From: Flavobacteriales bacterium
GTDB lineage: Bacteria; Bacteroidota; Bacteroidia; Flavobacteriales_F; PHOS-HE28
Assembly (NCBI GenBank): GCA_016703105.1
Contig: JADJCS010000018.1
Coordinates: 1 to 64,000 of the forward strand
Length of the DNA stretch: 64,000 bases
Direction of reading: 5' to 3'
A program made the translations under genes and the position numbers. How positions within the stretch are numbered: position 1 is the first letter of the stretch; each line of letters starts with the position of its first letter. This document shows positions 16,665 to 25,257 of the stretch, piece after piece. The notes under the pieces are model-generated. The model was not told the DNA's origin, searched no databases, and was given only the letters and a program-made list of their open reading frames with translations.

Positions 16665-19600
16665 ATGTCCAGGTCTTTTCGTTCCATCCTGCTCGCTGCG
16701 CTGCTCATCGCCGCGTCTACCGCCAGCGCCCAGCTGAACGGCAGCTACACCGTAGGCGCTGCTGGCAATTACGCGACCATCGCCGCTGCGATCACCGCCT
16801 TGCAGACCAATGGCGTGAGCGGCCCGGTGACCATGAACATCATCAGCGGCAGCTATTTGGGGAACTGGACCCTCGGCGCCGTGGCCGGAACGAGCGCCGT
16901 GAACACCGTGACCTTCCAAAGCCAGGCGCTCAGCAGCGCTGCTGTCACCCTTTCGAACGCGGCCGCTTTGCCCACGCTCACTTTCAATAGCTGCACGTTC
17001 GTGCGGTTGCGGTACGTGACAGTGAGCACCACCAACACAGGCATTATCTTCCAGAACGCGGCCTCGGACATCACCGTGTCCGATTGCGTGTTCGCTGCTG
17101 CCAGTGGTTTCAGTGGGGTGAACTCGGCAACGGTTTTCACTGGCTCCCGGATCGCCGTGGAGAACAACAGTTTCGTCGGCGGCCAGTTCGCCATCCGGTT
17201 GAACAATTCAGGGGTGAGCTATGGTGCCGATATGATCGTGCGCGACAACACCATCACGGGGGTGACGAACGATGGCATCCTGGTGTTGCGCGCCGATGGT
17301 TTGATCGTGGAACGAAACACCATAAGCAGCACGGGCGTGAATACGGCGACGTACAACGACGGCATCTCGGTCCGCAACTGCATCAATGAACTGCTGATCT
17401 CCCGGAACACGGTGGACTGGAGCATCGGCAGTTGGGGCATTTATGTGGATCAGCACACACCGATGCCGGGGTCGCCGCCGCTGATCGAGAACAACATGGT
17501 GCTGGTGACCGGTGGCACCACGGCAGGAGCGGTGTTGAGCGTGCTCACCACGAACAACGCGGTGATCCGCCACAACAGCCTCCGAAGCACCATCAACAAG
17601 AACACGCTCCACGTGCAATTCTGCACCAACGTGGTGGCCGAAGGGAACATCCACCAGACGATGGCTGAGGAATGTCTGATGCTGCAGTCGGCCACGTTCA
17701 CGAGTATCGACCGCAACATCTATCACTGCACACAAGCGGATATGGCCATGCAGGCGCCATCGACCTACTACACCTGGAGCGCGTGGCAGGCATTTGGCCG
17801 GGATGCCAATTCGCTCTTCACCGATCCGCTGTTCGTGAGCGCTACGGACCTGCACCTGCAGGCGGGATCACCGGCCATCTCACTGGCGCCTTCGCCAGCT
17901 GTCACACCAGTGGATCGCGATGGCACCGCGCGACCGATGCCCGTGGGAAGCACGCCCGACATCGGCGCGCACGAACGGCCCGAGGGCTGCACGGGCATGA
18001 GCGGCACCTACATCATCGGGCCATCCGTGGCTGCCGACTACGTGAGCTTCACTCATGCGGTGCTCGCCATGTCTTCATGCGCGCTCACCGGTCCGGTGAT
18101 CTTCCTGGTGGAGAGCGGCACGTACACGGAGCAGATCACGATACCGGATATCGTCGGCACGTCCGCGACCAACACGATCACCTTCCGGAGCCAGGCGCTG
18201 GATAGCACGGTCGTTCAACTCACGTGGCCATCATCCACTACGGCGTCCAACGACTACACGATCCGACTGAACGGTGTGGACCGCATCATCTTCGATCGCA
18301 TTTCCATCGCGCGTTCGGGTTCGAACAACTATGCGAACGTGGTGGACTATGCGGCGGTGAGCAATGCACCGGGCAGCCAGTTCACCCGCATCACCCACTG
18401 CCGACTGAGCGGTACTACTTCCGCCAGCCCGACGAACGGTTCGCTGATCACCACATCGACGAACGCCATCAACGACAGCACCCGTATCGATCATTGCCGG
18501 TTCGAGCGCGGTGGGTACGGCATCAATTGGAACAACTTCAGCTTGGGCGAGAAGCTGCTGGTGGAGGACAATGTGTTCGTGGACCAGGCCCATGCCGGGG
18601 CACGGCTTTCCATCACCTGGCACGCCCCGACATTCCGCAACAACGAGATCCAGGGTTCGCTCCTTGGTGCGCGCGGATTGGAGGTCTTCGGCTGCACGAA
18701 CAGTTTCACGGTGTACAACAACCGGATCCGCGTGGATGGGAACGCACTGGTCTTGAGCTCTGCGGGCAACGGCGGGAGCCAACCGCATGTGCTCAACAAT
18801 ACCTTGATCAGCACCGCAGGTTCGGGGGCGGTGATCTCGAGTGGTTCCACCAATGTATGGTTCGACCACAACAACATCCAGTCGGCCGTGTACGGGGTCC
18901 ACTTCGGCTTTGGGACGAACAGCATCACCTCCTTCCGGAACAACGTCATTCGCAGTGGCAACTACACGGTCTATCGGCAGACGGCGACAACGAGCATCAC
19001 GTTCGCGAGCCATTGTGCGCTGAAGCGTTCCAATGCCGGTGCGCTGGCATACTGGGTAAGCGCGCAGAACACCCTGGCATCCTTGCAGTCGGGATCGGGC
19101 AGGTTCGCTTCGTCGGTGGTGGTTGACCCGCTCTACTTCAACACCACGAACGATCTGCACGCCTACGCGATGGAGCTTGATATGGCGGGAACACCGATCG
19201 CCTTCATCACTACCGATATCGATGGTGATCCGCGCCACGCTACCACGCCCGACATCGGCGCCGATGAGTTCGCACCTCAGCTCTGGGCCGATGCCTTCAA
19301 CACTTGCGGCGCGGCCGATGCGATCACGAGCACAGGTAGCGGCACGGACCAATGGGTCTATAAGGATCGTAAGGTGGTGGCGCGCTTCAACGACAACGGC
19401 CAGAACCTCGGCACGGTACAACTGAACGTGTTCCTGAACAATGGCCCGGTGCGCACCAGCGACATGGGGCAGCACTACCTCGATCGCAACTGGCACCTCG
19501 TCACGCAGAACGCGATCACATCGAGCGCGAGCATCCGACTCTTCTTCAGCGGAAGTGAATTCACGCCATATGCGGCTGCTGACCCGCTCGTGACCGGGCT

Positions 19601-20336
19601 CGGAGATGCGGGCGTGGCGCATTACGAGGGGCTCAACGAGAACTGCCTCGAGACCGATAACCCCGCTGGGCAGCAATGGACCGGCATGTACCCCGTTACG
19701 AGCGGTACCGAAACGCGTGTCAGCGCCACCGGGGGCACGAACTATATAACTCCGAGCATCGGCAGCGATGGCGAGCTGTACGTGACCGGTCAGGGACAAG
19801 TGCTGCCCGTGGAACTGATCGCCTTCACCGGCGAGCGGATCAATGAGCGTGCGGTGGAACTGAGATGGACCACCGCCACCGAGCACAACAACGCGGGGTT
19901 CGAAGTATGGCGGATGATCGAAGGTGAGGATGACTTCCGCGGGATCGGCTGGGTGGATGGTGCCGGTGAAAGTCAAAGCCTGATCAGCTATCAGCTGCTC
20001 GACGACAACGCGACCGGCGGCACCATCTACTACAAACTGAAGCAAGTGGACCACGATGGAGGGCACGAATGGAGCAAGGTCGTTGCCGTGGCGGCGAGCA
20101 CCTTGACATCGGATATGGTGCTTTACCCCAACCCGTGTACGGATCAACTCTTCATTGCCGGTGGCGCTTTGGAGGGGGAGCAGGTGTTGGTCCTCGACGC
20201 GACGGGTCGTGTGGTCATGGACCTCGCCAAGCTGGTGTACGGCGGGATCGATGTTTCCGCATTGTCATCGGGCAGCTACTCGGTGCGGATGACCAACCCA
20301 GTGGGCCGCCGCTCCGCGCGCTTCGTGAAGCAGTAG
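16665..20336 (+). CDS. large secreted protein with two beta-helix domains and a T9SS tail
   Basis: Protein of 1223 aa from ATG 16665, chosen because a signal peptide follows directly (RSILLAALLIAASTASA). Two consecutive beta-helix units are visible. The first begins LNGSYTVGAAGNYATIAAAI (near residue 24) and ends at DRDGTARPM...DIGAHE (about 445). The second begins SGTYIIGPSVAADYVSFTHA and ends at DIDGDPRHATTPDIGADEFA (about 865). A linker domain follows, then ELRWTTATEHNNAGFEVWR, typical of T9SS proteins, and the sorting tail VLYPNPCTDQLFIAGG to FVKQ. The opening motif is shared with the preceding gene, so the pair and the internal domains look like serial duplications. Function unknown; surface or extracellular location inferred. 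Confidence 0.88.
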   Translation: MSRSFRSILLAALLIAASTASAQLNGSYTVGAAGNYATIAAAITALQTNGVSGPVTMNIISGSYLGNWTLGAVAGTSAVNTVTFQSQALSSAAVTLSNAAALPTLTFNSCTFVRLRYVTVSTTNTGIIFQNAASDITVSDCVFAAASGFSGVNSATVFTGSRIAVENNSFVGGQFAIRLNNSGVSYGADMIVRDNTITGVTNDGILVLRADGLIVERNTISSTGVNTATYNDGISVRNCINELLISRNTVDWSIGSWGIYVDQHTPMPGSPPLIENNMVLVTGGTTAGAVLSVLTTNNAVIRHNSLRSTINKNTLHVQFCTNVVAEGNIHQTMAEECLMLQSATFTSIDRNIYHCTQADMAMQAPSTYYTWSAWQAFGRDANSLFTDPLFVSATDLHLQAGSPAISLAPSPAVTPVDRDGTARPMPVGSTPDIGAHERPEGCTGMSGTYIIGPSVAADYVSFTHAVLAMSSCALTGPVIFLVESGTYTEQITIPDIVGTSATNTITFRSQALDSTVVQLTWPSSTTASNDYTIRLNGVDRIIFDRISIARSGSNNYANVVDYAAVSNAPGSQFTRITHCRLSGTTSASPTNGSLITTSTNAINDSTRIDHCRFERGGYGINWNNFSLGEKLLVEDNVFVDQAHAGARLSITWHAPTFRNNEIQGSLLGARGLEVFGCTNSFTVYNNRIRVDGNALVLSSAGNGGSQPHVLNNTLISTAGSGAVISSGSTNVWFDHNNIQSAVYGVHFGFGTNSITSFRNNVIRSGNYTVYRQTATTSITFASHCALKRSNAGALAYWVSAQNTLASLQSGSGRFASSVVVDPLYFNTTNDLHAYAMELDMAGTPIAFITTDIDGDPRHATTPDIGADEFAPQLWADAFNTCGAADAITSTGSGTDQWVYKDRKVVARFNDNGQNLGTVQLNVFLNNGPVRTSDMGQHYLDRNWHLVTQNAITSSASIRLFFSGSEFTPYAAADPLVTGLGDAGVAHYEGLNENCLETDNPAGQQWTGMYPVTSGTETRVSATGGTNYITPSIGSDGELYVTGQGQVLPVELIAFTGERINERAVELRWTTATEHNNAGFEVWRMIEGEDDFRGIGWVDGAGESQSLISYQLLDDNATGGTIYYKLKQVDHDGGHEWSKVVAVAASTLTSDMVLYPNPCTDQLFIAGGALEGEQVLVLDATGRVVMDLAKLVYGGIDVSALSSGSYSVRMTNPVGRRSARFVKQ

Positions 20337-20412
20337 GGCAGGGCACTGTCTTCTATGGTGAACTCCCATCGTATCGGAGCGCATCCCTTCCTTTGGGCCA
20401 ACCTACAGCCGC

Positions 20413-20901
20413 ATGGAACCACAGAACGAGCTCTTTGTGAAGATGGTGATCGACGCCTGGAACAAGGAACTGAGCGCCACCAACAAATTGCTGGAGAAGC
20501 TCTCCGATGAACAATTGATGAGCGAGGTCGCGCCATCGCGGAACAGGGGCATCTATCTCCTGGGGCACTTGACGGCGGTGAATGACGAAATGATGCCGCT
20601 GCTAAGGTTCCAGGCCGCGCTCCATCCAAAGCTCACGCCGCTCTTCATCGATGCGGCGGACCGGGCGATCGCCGAGCTGCCTTCGCTACAGGAGCTCCGC
20701 GAACAATGGAGATCGGTGAGCGGCACGTTGATGCAGCACATAACGCGACTTCCCGCGGAGGAGTGGTTCACGCGCCATGCGAACATCTCCGAAGCGGACT
20801 TCCCCAAGGAGCCGCACCGCAATCGGTTGAACGTTTTGCTCAGCCGCACGAGCCACCTGGCCTATCACCGAGGGCAGATAGTGTTGTTGGCGAGCAAGTG
20901 A
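20413..20901 (+). CDS. DinB-family four-helix protein
   Basis: Protein of 162 aa. Four predicted helices and three histidines in the expected places: GHLTAVNDEM near residue 53, and the pair in TSHLAYHRGQI near the C-terminus. This is the metal-binding triad pattern of the DinB/YfiT superfamily, whose members include thiol-dependent S-transferases and proteins of unknown role. A monocistronic gene; the upstream stretch 20337-20412 holds a TTCCTTTG sequence that may act as a weak -7 box. Confidence 0.75.
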   Translation: MEPQNELFVKMVIDAWNKELSATNKLLEKLSDEQLMSEVAPSRNRGIYLLGHLTAVNDEMMPLLRFQAALHPKLTPLFIDAADRAIAELPSLQELREQWRSVSGTLMQHITRLPAEEWFTRHANISEADFPKEPHRNRLNVLLSRTSHLAYHRGQIVLLASK

Positions 20902-20947
20902 GGGCCTGAATGACGCCAAGGGTGCTCGATCCAAGCGCTGATCCGGC

Positions 20948-21280
20948 TCAGAGCTCTTCCGCCAACGCGATCAAGTGGTCGCGTTCCTTCTCCGTGATGT
21001 TCTCCTTCTCGCTCTTGTCGTACATCGTCAACAGCACCACCACCTTGTTGATCACGCGCACATAGGTGATCACCCGCGCGCCGCCGGACTTGCCCTTTCC
21101 TTTCGAGCCGATCGACATGCGCACTTTGTAGCAGCCCCTGCCGATGTATGTGCCTGCCATCGGATCATGCGTGAGGTCGTCGAGCAGTGCCGCATAGTCG
21201 CTGCTCATGGAAGGATACTTCTTCGCCAGTCGTTTCAGCGCTTTGGCGAAGACGGTCGTGTACTGGATCCTAAAGCTCAT
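20948..21280 (-). CDS. RelE/ParE-superfamily toxin
   Basis: Protein of 110 aa. Starts MSFRIQYTTVFAKALKRLAK, the typical RelE-fold beginning (strand then long Lys/Arg-rich helix), followed by YIGRGCYKVRMSIGS and ARVITYVRVINKVVVLLTMY, the central strand pattern of the mRNA-interferase fold. The gene overlaps the end of the upstream 88-aa antitoxin-like gene by about 10 bp. A type II toxin would cleave mRNA on the ribosome or inhibit gyrase; which one cannot be told. Located directly beside a truncated aldehyde dehydrogenase head. Confidence 0.75.
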   Translation of the reverse strand: MSFRIQYTTVFAKALKRLAKKYPSMSSDYAALLDDLTHDPMAGTYIGRGCYKVRMSIGSKGKGKSGGARVITYVRVINKVVVLLTMYDKSEKENITEKERDHLIALAEEL

Positions 21281-21536
21281 TCAGCAGGTCCCTTGCGAGC
21301 CCCAGCTTCTTCTTCCTAGAAACATGGTCTTTCACCTCTTGCATGGCCTGCGTGAGCTCGGCCATGAAGCGTTTCTCGGCCGGGGTGTGCTTCCGCTTCA
21401 CGTTCGCCTTCGCGCGCACCTTCTTCTTTGGTTTCGCCGGATCACGCTCCACCGCAATGCCCTTCACACCCTCGAGCAGTTCTTCGACCACCTTCTCCTG
21501 CTTGGGGTCGTTGATATGGATGATGAGCCGTGTCAT
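21270..21536 (-). CDS. antitoxin of the RelE-type pair
   Basis: Protein of 88 aa, upstream of and overlapping the RelE-like toxin gene. It begins MTRLIIHINDPKQEKVVEEL, a short strand and helix, and continues with a very basic linker (PKKKVRAKANVKRKH) and a C-terminal helix (FMAELTQAMQEVKDHVSRK) that could wrap the toxin. This size and order fit a type II antitoxin; no standard DNA-binding domain was recognised. A minus-strand TAACTTGG at 21544-21551 is a plausible -7 box eight bases before the start. Confidence 0.65.
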   Translation of the reverse strand: MTRLIIHINDPKQEKVVEELLEGVKGIAVERDPAKPKKKVRAKANVKRKHTPAEKRFMAELTQAMQEVKDHVSRKKKLGLARDLLNEL

Positions 21537-21566
21537 AGTGCCGCCAAGTTACACCAGGTGCGCCGC

Positions 21567-21682
21567 TATCTTCGCTCACCCCCGACAAGTCGGGACGAAA
21601 ACGCATGGCAAAGAAGACCATCTCCTGGCCCCTCGCCCCAGTCCCCGAAAGCAAGGAACACTTGAACGGTAGGAAGCGGTAA
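21567..21682 (+). pseudogene. truncated promoter-plus-head copy of the aldehyde dehydrogenase gene
   Basis: The TATCTTCG box and following GCTCACC are the same as upstream of the intact gene at 25808, but 24 extra bases with a perfect palindrome (CCCGAC AA GTCGGG, 21581-21594) separate them from the ATG at 21605. The reading frame MAKKTISWPLAP matches the first 12 residues of the intact protein with near-identical DNA, then diverges (VPESKEH versus APESKDH) and stops at 21682. So a fragment with promoter and about 19 codons of an ALDH paralogue remains. It is divergent from the TA pair, whose antitoxin starts at 21536. Confidence 0.8.
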
Positions 21683-21812
21683 GCCGTCCAAACACCAGTC
21701 GCCGCCGAACGGCCAGCCGGATAGATTTGATCCGGTCTTTGCATCTCCTCCTCCATGGTAGAGTGCTCCATTACTTTCACAAAGCGGTTAAAAGTTCGGT
21801 GATCGATGTGAC

Positions 21813-22436
21813 GTGCGGGTCCTCTATCCATCAAAAGAACAGAAGCTGAAGCCGTTCACGCGTAGAGCCGATCCGGACCGGTCGCTGACCGACGAGGAAC
21901 TGGTGTCCCAGCTTCAACAGGAGATGGATGCCGAACGCTTTGCCGTGCTGTACGACCGCTATTCCACCAAAGTGTTCCAGAAATGCGTGGGTATGGCACG
22001 TGACCGCGACCTGGCCAAGGACCTTACCCACGACATCTTCCTCAAAGTGTTCGTCAACCTCAGCAAGTTCGACCACAAGAGCAAGTTCGGCACCTGGGTC
22101 TACAGCATCACGTACAACTATTGCCTGGACGCGCTGCGAAAGAACCAACGCCACCAGGAGCAGGACATTGACGAGCGCATGCCGGAGAGCCTGCCGCTGA
22201 ACGATGAAAGTGAAGCCGCCCTGCTCGGGTTGCGCGCCGAACGATTGGACCAGGTGCTCAGCCAGATCGATCCCGCCGACCGAGCCATCCTGCTCATGAA
22301 GTACGAGGATGAACTGCCCGTGGCGGACATGCAGGCCGCCCTGGGTGTTGGAGAGAGTGCCGTGAAGATGCGCCTGCTGCGCGCGCGTGAACGCGCCATC
22401 GCCAAATACCGTCAACTTTATCCTGGAGAGCCATGA
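21813..22436 (+). CDS. ECF-type RNA polymerase sigma factor
   Basis: Protein of 207 aa from GTG 21813; no ATG occurs before region 2. Region 2: FAVLYDRYSTKVFQKCVGMA, DLTHDIFLKVFVNLSKF and FGTWVYSITYNYCLDALRK. Region 4: IDPADRAILLMKYEDELPVADMQAALGVGESAVKMRLLRARERA. This is the common Bacteroidota RpoE-like ECF type. The stop overlaps the ATG of a 70-aa protein (ATGA at 22433-22436), and MscS-like and MscL channel genes follow, so it is probably tied to envelope or osmotic stress (inference). No classical anti-sigma gene is adjacent. Confidence 0.93.
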   Translation: MRVLYPSKEQKLKPFTRRADPDRSLTDEELVSQLQQEMDAERFAVLYDRYSTKVFQKCVGMARDRDLAKDLTHDIFLKVFVNLSKFDHKSKFGTWVYSITYNYCLDALRKNQRHQEQDIDERMPESLPLNDESEAALLGLRAERLDQVLSQIDPADRAILLMKYEDELPVADMQAALGVGESAVKMRLLRARERAIAKYRQLYPGEP

Positions 22437-22645
22437 GCGAGAATCCGTTCAAGATCATCCGGGCCACCGATGAGCCACCCGCATCGCTGCGGGGAGAAGT
22501 GGTGAGCAGCGTGAAATTCGTGCTGTTGCTCATGCGCTTCCTCCAGCTTTTCATGGCCAACTTCTCCACTGCGATCTTCGACAAAGTGCAAAAGACCAGC
22601 GCCGATAACCCACGCCCTCAACCCCCTGCACAACATGGATCTTGA
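22433..22645 (+). CDS. small protein between ECF sigma factor and MscS-like channel
   Basis: Protein of 70 aa, overlapping the sigma gene by four bases and the channel gene by about eleven. Features: polar N-terminus MSENPFKIIRATDEPPASL, a hydrophobic stretch (SSVKFVLLLMRFLQLFMANF) that may be membrane-associated, and a Pro/Gln-rich end. Small proteins of this look are found after ECF sigma genes in other Bacteroidota. The tight coupling suggests it may modulate the sigma factor, but there is no direct evidence. Confidence 0.65.
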   Translation: MSENPFKIIRATDEPPASLRGEVVSSVKFVLLLMRFLQLFMANFSTAIFDKVQKTSADNPRPQPPAQHGS

Positions 22646-23471
22646 ACTACTGAAATCCAGCCTCGCCAAAGCGTTCGAGCAGTACGTCGTCGGCATCATC
22701 AACGGATTGCCAGGGGTGATCAGCGGCCTGATCATCCTGCTGCTGGGTTGGTTGATCGCGAAGGGCTTGCGGGCGGTCGTGAAGACCACTGCGGTCAGGT
22801 CCGGCCTTGACGGGTTGGTGGATAAGAGCGGCTTTTCGAAAGTCCTCGGCAAGGTCGGTGTCTCCAAAGTATCTTCTCTTTTGGCGGGTCTGGTGTACGT
22901 CTTCGTGCTGCTGGTATTCATCGTTGCCGCCGCGGACGCCATGCATCTCACGGGCGTTACCAACGCCATCAGCGCGCTCTTTGCCTACTTGCCCACCTTC
23001 TTCACCGCCCTGGCCATTTTCCTGGCTGGTTTATGGGGTGCCGAACTGGTGAAGGAGGCCATAGGTACGATGATGGATAGTGTGGGCCTTAGCGGGGGGC
23101 GGGTGCTCGGATCGGTGGTTTTCGGCCTCATCGTGCTCTTCACATCCATAGCCGCGCTGAACATGGCCGGCGTGGATACCACACTGGTCACATCGAATAT
23201 CGTGGTGGTGCTCGGTGGGATCCTCATCGCCTTCTGCATCGCATACGGCTTCGCAGCGCGTGACATCCTCACCAACATCCTCAGCAGCTATTACGGCAAG
23301 GACCGTTTCAAAGTGGGCATGCGGGTGCGCATCGGTTCCGATGAAGGGGTGATCGAAAAGATCGACAGCATCAGCATCGCCATACGCACCGCGGACCGGC
23401 TGGTGCTATTGCCCACCAAGCAGTTGATCACCGAGCGGATCGAGGTGCTCGGCGAGGAAGCTGCGGGTTGA
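22635..23471 (+). CDS. MscS-family mechanosensitive ion channel
   Basis: Protein of 278 aa. Several transmembrane helices (GVISGLIILLLGWLIAKGLR near 25-45; LLAGLVYVFVLLVFIVAAAD near 80-100; LPTFFTALAIFLAGLWGAEL; VVFGLIVLFTSIAALNM; IVVVLGGILIAFCIAYGFA) precede a short beta domain (YYGKDRFKVGMRVRIGSDEG) as in MscS, with the pore helix rich in Gly/Ala. The C-terminal vestibule domain is short. It should release solutes on hypo-osmotic shock. Its start overlaps the 70-aa gene, and mscL follows about 110 bp later, making an unusual sigma/MscS/MscL operon. Confidence 0.88.
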   Translation: MDLELLKSSLAKAFEQYVVGIINGLPGVISGLIILLLGWLIAKGLRAVVKTTAVRSGLDGLVDKSGFSKVLGKVGVSKVSSLLAGLVYVFVLLVFIVAAADAMHLTGVTNAISALFAYLPTFFTALAIFLAGLWGAELVKEAIGTMMDSVGLSGGRVLGSVVFGLIVLFTSIAALNMAGVDTTLVTSNIVVVLGGILIAFCIAYGFAARDILTNILSSYYGKDRFKVGMRVRIGSDEGVIEKIDSISIAIRTADRLVLLPTKQLITERIEVLGEEAAG

Positions 23472-23581
23472 AGTGTGACCCCGGGTCCTGGTTCCCGTCT
23501 AATCCATCGAAACGCGGTGAAAGGTGACCGACAGGCACCTTCATCGTCCATACACGGAACCAAACACAAAACCTTACTCTC

Positions 23582-23944
23582 ATGGGAATGCTCAGTGAAT
23601 TCAAGAACTTCGCAATGAAGGGCAACATCGTCGACCTCGCTGTTGCCGTGATCATCGGCGGTGCTTTCGGCAAGATCGTGTCCTCATTCGTTGGCGATGT
23701 CGTCATGCCATGCGTTAATCCGCTGATCCCCGGCGGCGATTGGAAGACCATCGAAGTAGGCCCGGGGGTGAAGCTGGGCAGCTTTCTGGGAACCGTGGTC
23801 GACTTCGTGATCATCGCCTTCGTGATATTCATGGCCATAAAGGCGCTCGACAAGATGAAGAAAGCCGAGCCGGCACCAGCCCCCGCCGGCCCCACGGAGG
23901 ACCAGAAGCTGCTCATGGAGATCCGTGACGCGTTGAAGAAGTAG
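23582..23944 (+). CDS. mscL: large-conductance mechanosensitive channel MscL
   Basis: Protein of 120 aa, of normal MscL length. Begins MGMLSEFKNFAMKGNIVDLA, with TM1 carrying the conserved AVAVIIGGAFGKIVSSFVGD constriction segment, a periplasmic loop (VNPLIPGGDW), TM2 (VDFVIIAFVIFMAIKAL) and the cytoplasmic helix with PTEDQKLLMEIRDAL. Opens under membrane tension to prevent lysis on osmotic downshock. Follows the ECF sigma and MscS-like genes; the 110-bp gap allows its own promoter. Confidence 0.97.
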   Translation: MGMLSEFKNFAMKGNIVDLAVAVIIGGAFGKIVSSFVGDVVMPCVNPLIPGGDWKTIEVGPGVKLGSFLGTVVDFVIIAFVIFMAIKALDKMKKAEPAPAPAGPTEDQKLLMEIRDALKK

Positions 23945-24042
23945 TCGTGTTCGACAGGGAACGGGTTCGTTCATGGTGTGCCAAGCCTTTTGAAAGGCAC
24001 AGGACCCTTAACGAGCGCCTCCCTTCGATCAACCAAACAAAC

Positions 24043-25041
24043 ATGAACACATCAATGACCATCGAACGGTTTCCCTCCCTTTTGCTTTGCGCGTTGCTCT
24101 TCAACGCGGCGCTCTTCGCCCAAGACGACCGAGCCCAGCGCGATGCCGCCGCTGCGGCCATGCAGGCTCGTACCCCAGCAGATACCACGGGAAAGCTCTG
24201 GACAACAGGCGGCTCGTTCCAAGTGAATCTCACCCAAGTGAGCCTCACCAATTGGGCCGCGGGCGGCTTCAACAGCTTAGGCGGCATCGCTCAGTTCAAC
24301 GGCTTTGCCAACCGGCACAAAGGCAGGTACGTCTGGGACAATTCACTCGCGCTCGCTTTCGGTGGCCAACTTCAATCGGCGCAAGGCGAGAGCTACAGTG
24401 ACGGCACGCCCATCAAGACCGACGACCGCATCGAGCTCAACAGCAAATGGGGCTATGAACTGAAGAAGCCCTGGTACTTCGCCACGCTGGCCCAGTTCAA
24501 GACGCAATTCACCGAAGGGTTCGATGCCACGGGCAATCGTATCTCCAACCTCTTCGCTCCGGCCTACCTGATCGTTGGGGTGGGCTTCGACTACCGGCCG
24601 AGCGATGACTTCTCGGTATTCATGTCGCCTGCCACCATGAAGATGACCATGGTGAACGACAAAACACTATTCGGCGGCAGTACCGATCCGGACCTGCGTG
24701 TGTATGGTGTGAAGAACGGTAGTACCACGGAATTGGAACTGGGTGGCTATATCCGCGCCCAGTACAAGAAGGAACTCGCCAAGAACATCACCTTCCTCAC
24801 ACGCGGCGATCTATTCAGCAATTACCTGCGCAACCCCCAGAACATTGACGTGACCTGGGAGAACCTCTTCACCTTCAAGGTTAACGATTGGTTCGCCGCC
24901 ACCCTCAGCACCATGCTCATCTACGATCACGACATCGACGTGCCCAAGCTGAAAGAGGTGGATGGTGTAAAGGTGCCAGCTCCAGGTCCCGGAACCCAGT
25001 TCAAGCAGACCTTGGGCGTCGGACTCACCTTGAAGCTCTGA
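24043..25041 (+). CDS. DUF3078 domain outer-membrane-associated protein
   Basis: Protein of 332 aa from ATG 24043 with a signal peptide (LLLCALLFNAALFAQD). The mature part has the DUF3078 hallmark near the start, WTTGGSFQVNLTQVSLTNWAAGG, and regular aromatic-capped strands suggestive of an outer-membrane beta-barrel (YVWDNSLALAFGGQL, FFAVG-like segments, TLGVGLTLKL at the end). This family is restricted mostly to Bacteroidota and has no assigned function. Upstream 23945-24042 contains an inverted repeat (GTGCC ... GGCAC) without T-run. Confidence 0.85.
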   Translation: MNTSMTIERFPSLLLCALLFNAALFAQDDRAQRDAAAAAMQARTPADTTGKLWTTGGSFQVNLTQVSLTNWAAGGFNSLGGIAQFNGFANRHKGRYVWDNSLALAFGGQLQSAQGESYSDGTPIKTDDRIELNSKWGYELKKPWYFATLAQFKTQFTEGFDATGNRISNLFAPAYLIVGVGFDYRPSDDFSVFMSPATMKMTMVNDKTLFGGSTDPDLRVYGVKNGSTTELELGGYIRAQYKKELAKNITFLTRGDLFSNYLRNPQNIDVTWENLFTFKVNDWFAATLSTMLIYDHDIDVPKLKEVDGVKVPAPGPGTQFKQTLGVGLTLKL

Positions 25042-25047
25042 TCATTC

Positions 25048-25082
25048 GCGATCCGTCCGGCACTGAACGCCGGATGGATCGC
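25048..25082. terminator. long hairpin after the DUF3078 gene, terminator-like but without a T-run
   Basis: GCGATCCGTCCGGC (25048-25061) and GCCGGATGGATCGC (25069-25082) pair with one mismatch around a 7-base loop. It starts six bases after the stop at 25041. No run of T follows, so it may be a processing or 3'-end stabilising structure instead of an intrinsic terminator. Confidence 0.45.
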
Positions 25083-25257
25083 GCCTATCACGGCGGTGCG
25101 CAACAAAGTTCACGACCAGAAGACCACCATTGCAGTCGTTCGCCATCGCACGAATGTTCTTTGCGCAAAGGCGATCAATGAGCAATAGAAACATCGCGGC
25201 CCTCGGCGGCCTCCCGATGGTTCACCATGATCCAAACCAAAACCCAAACAGACCAGC

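Noticed and set aside
15329..16708. 459-codon minus-strand frame over the first beta-helix gene
   Set aside because: Composition (His/Arg/Val-rich, no motif) is that of a complementary-frame shadow.
18231..20147. 638-codon open frame on the minus strand inside the large beta-helix gene
   Set aside because: Antisense shadow caused by high third-position GC; no domain, and the plus frame carries clear signal peptide, repeats and a T9SS tail.
23990..24010. Terminator after mscL
   Set aside because: The inverted repeat around CCTTTTGAAAGG has no stable GC-rich stem plus T-run.
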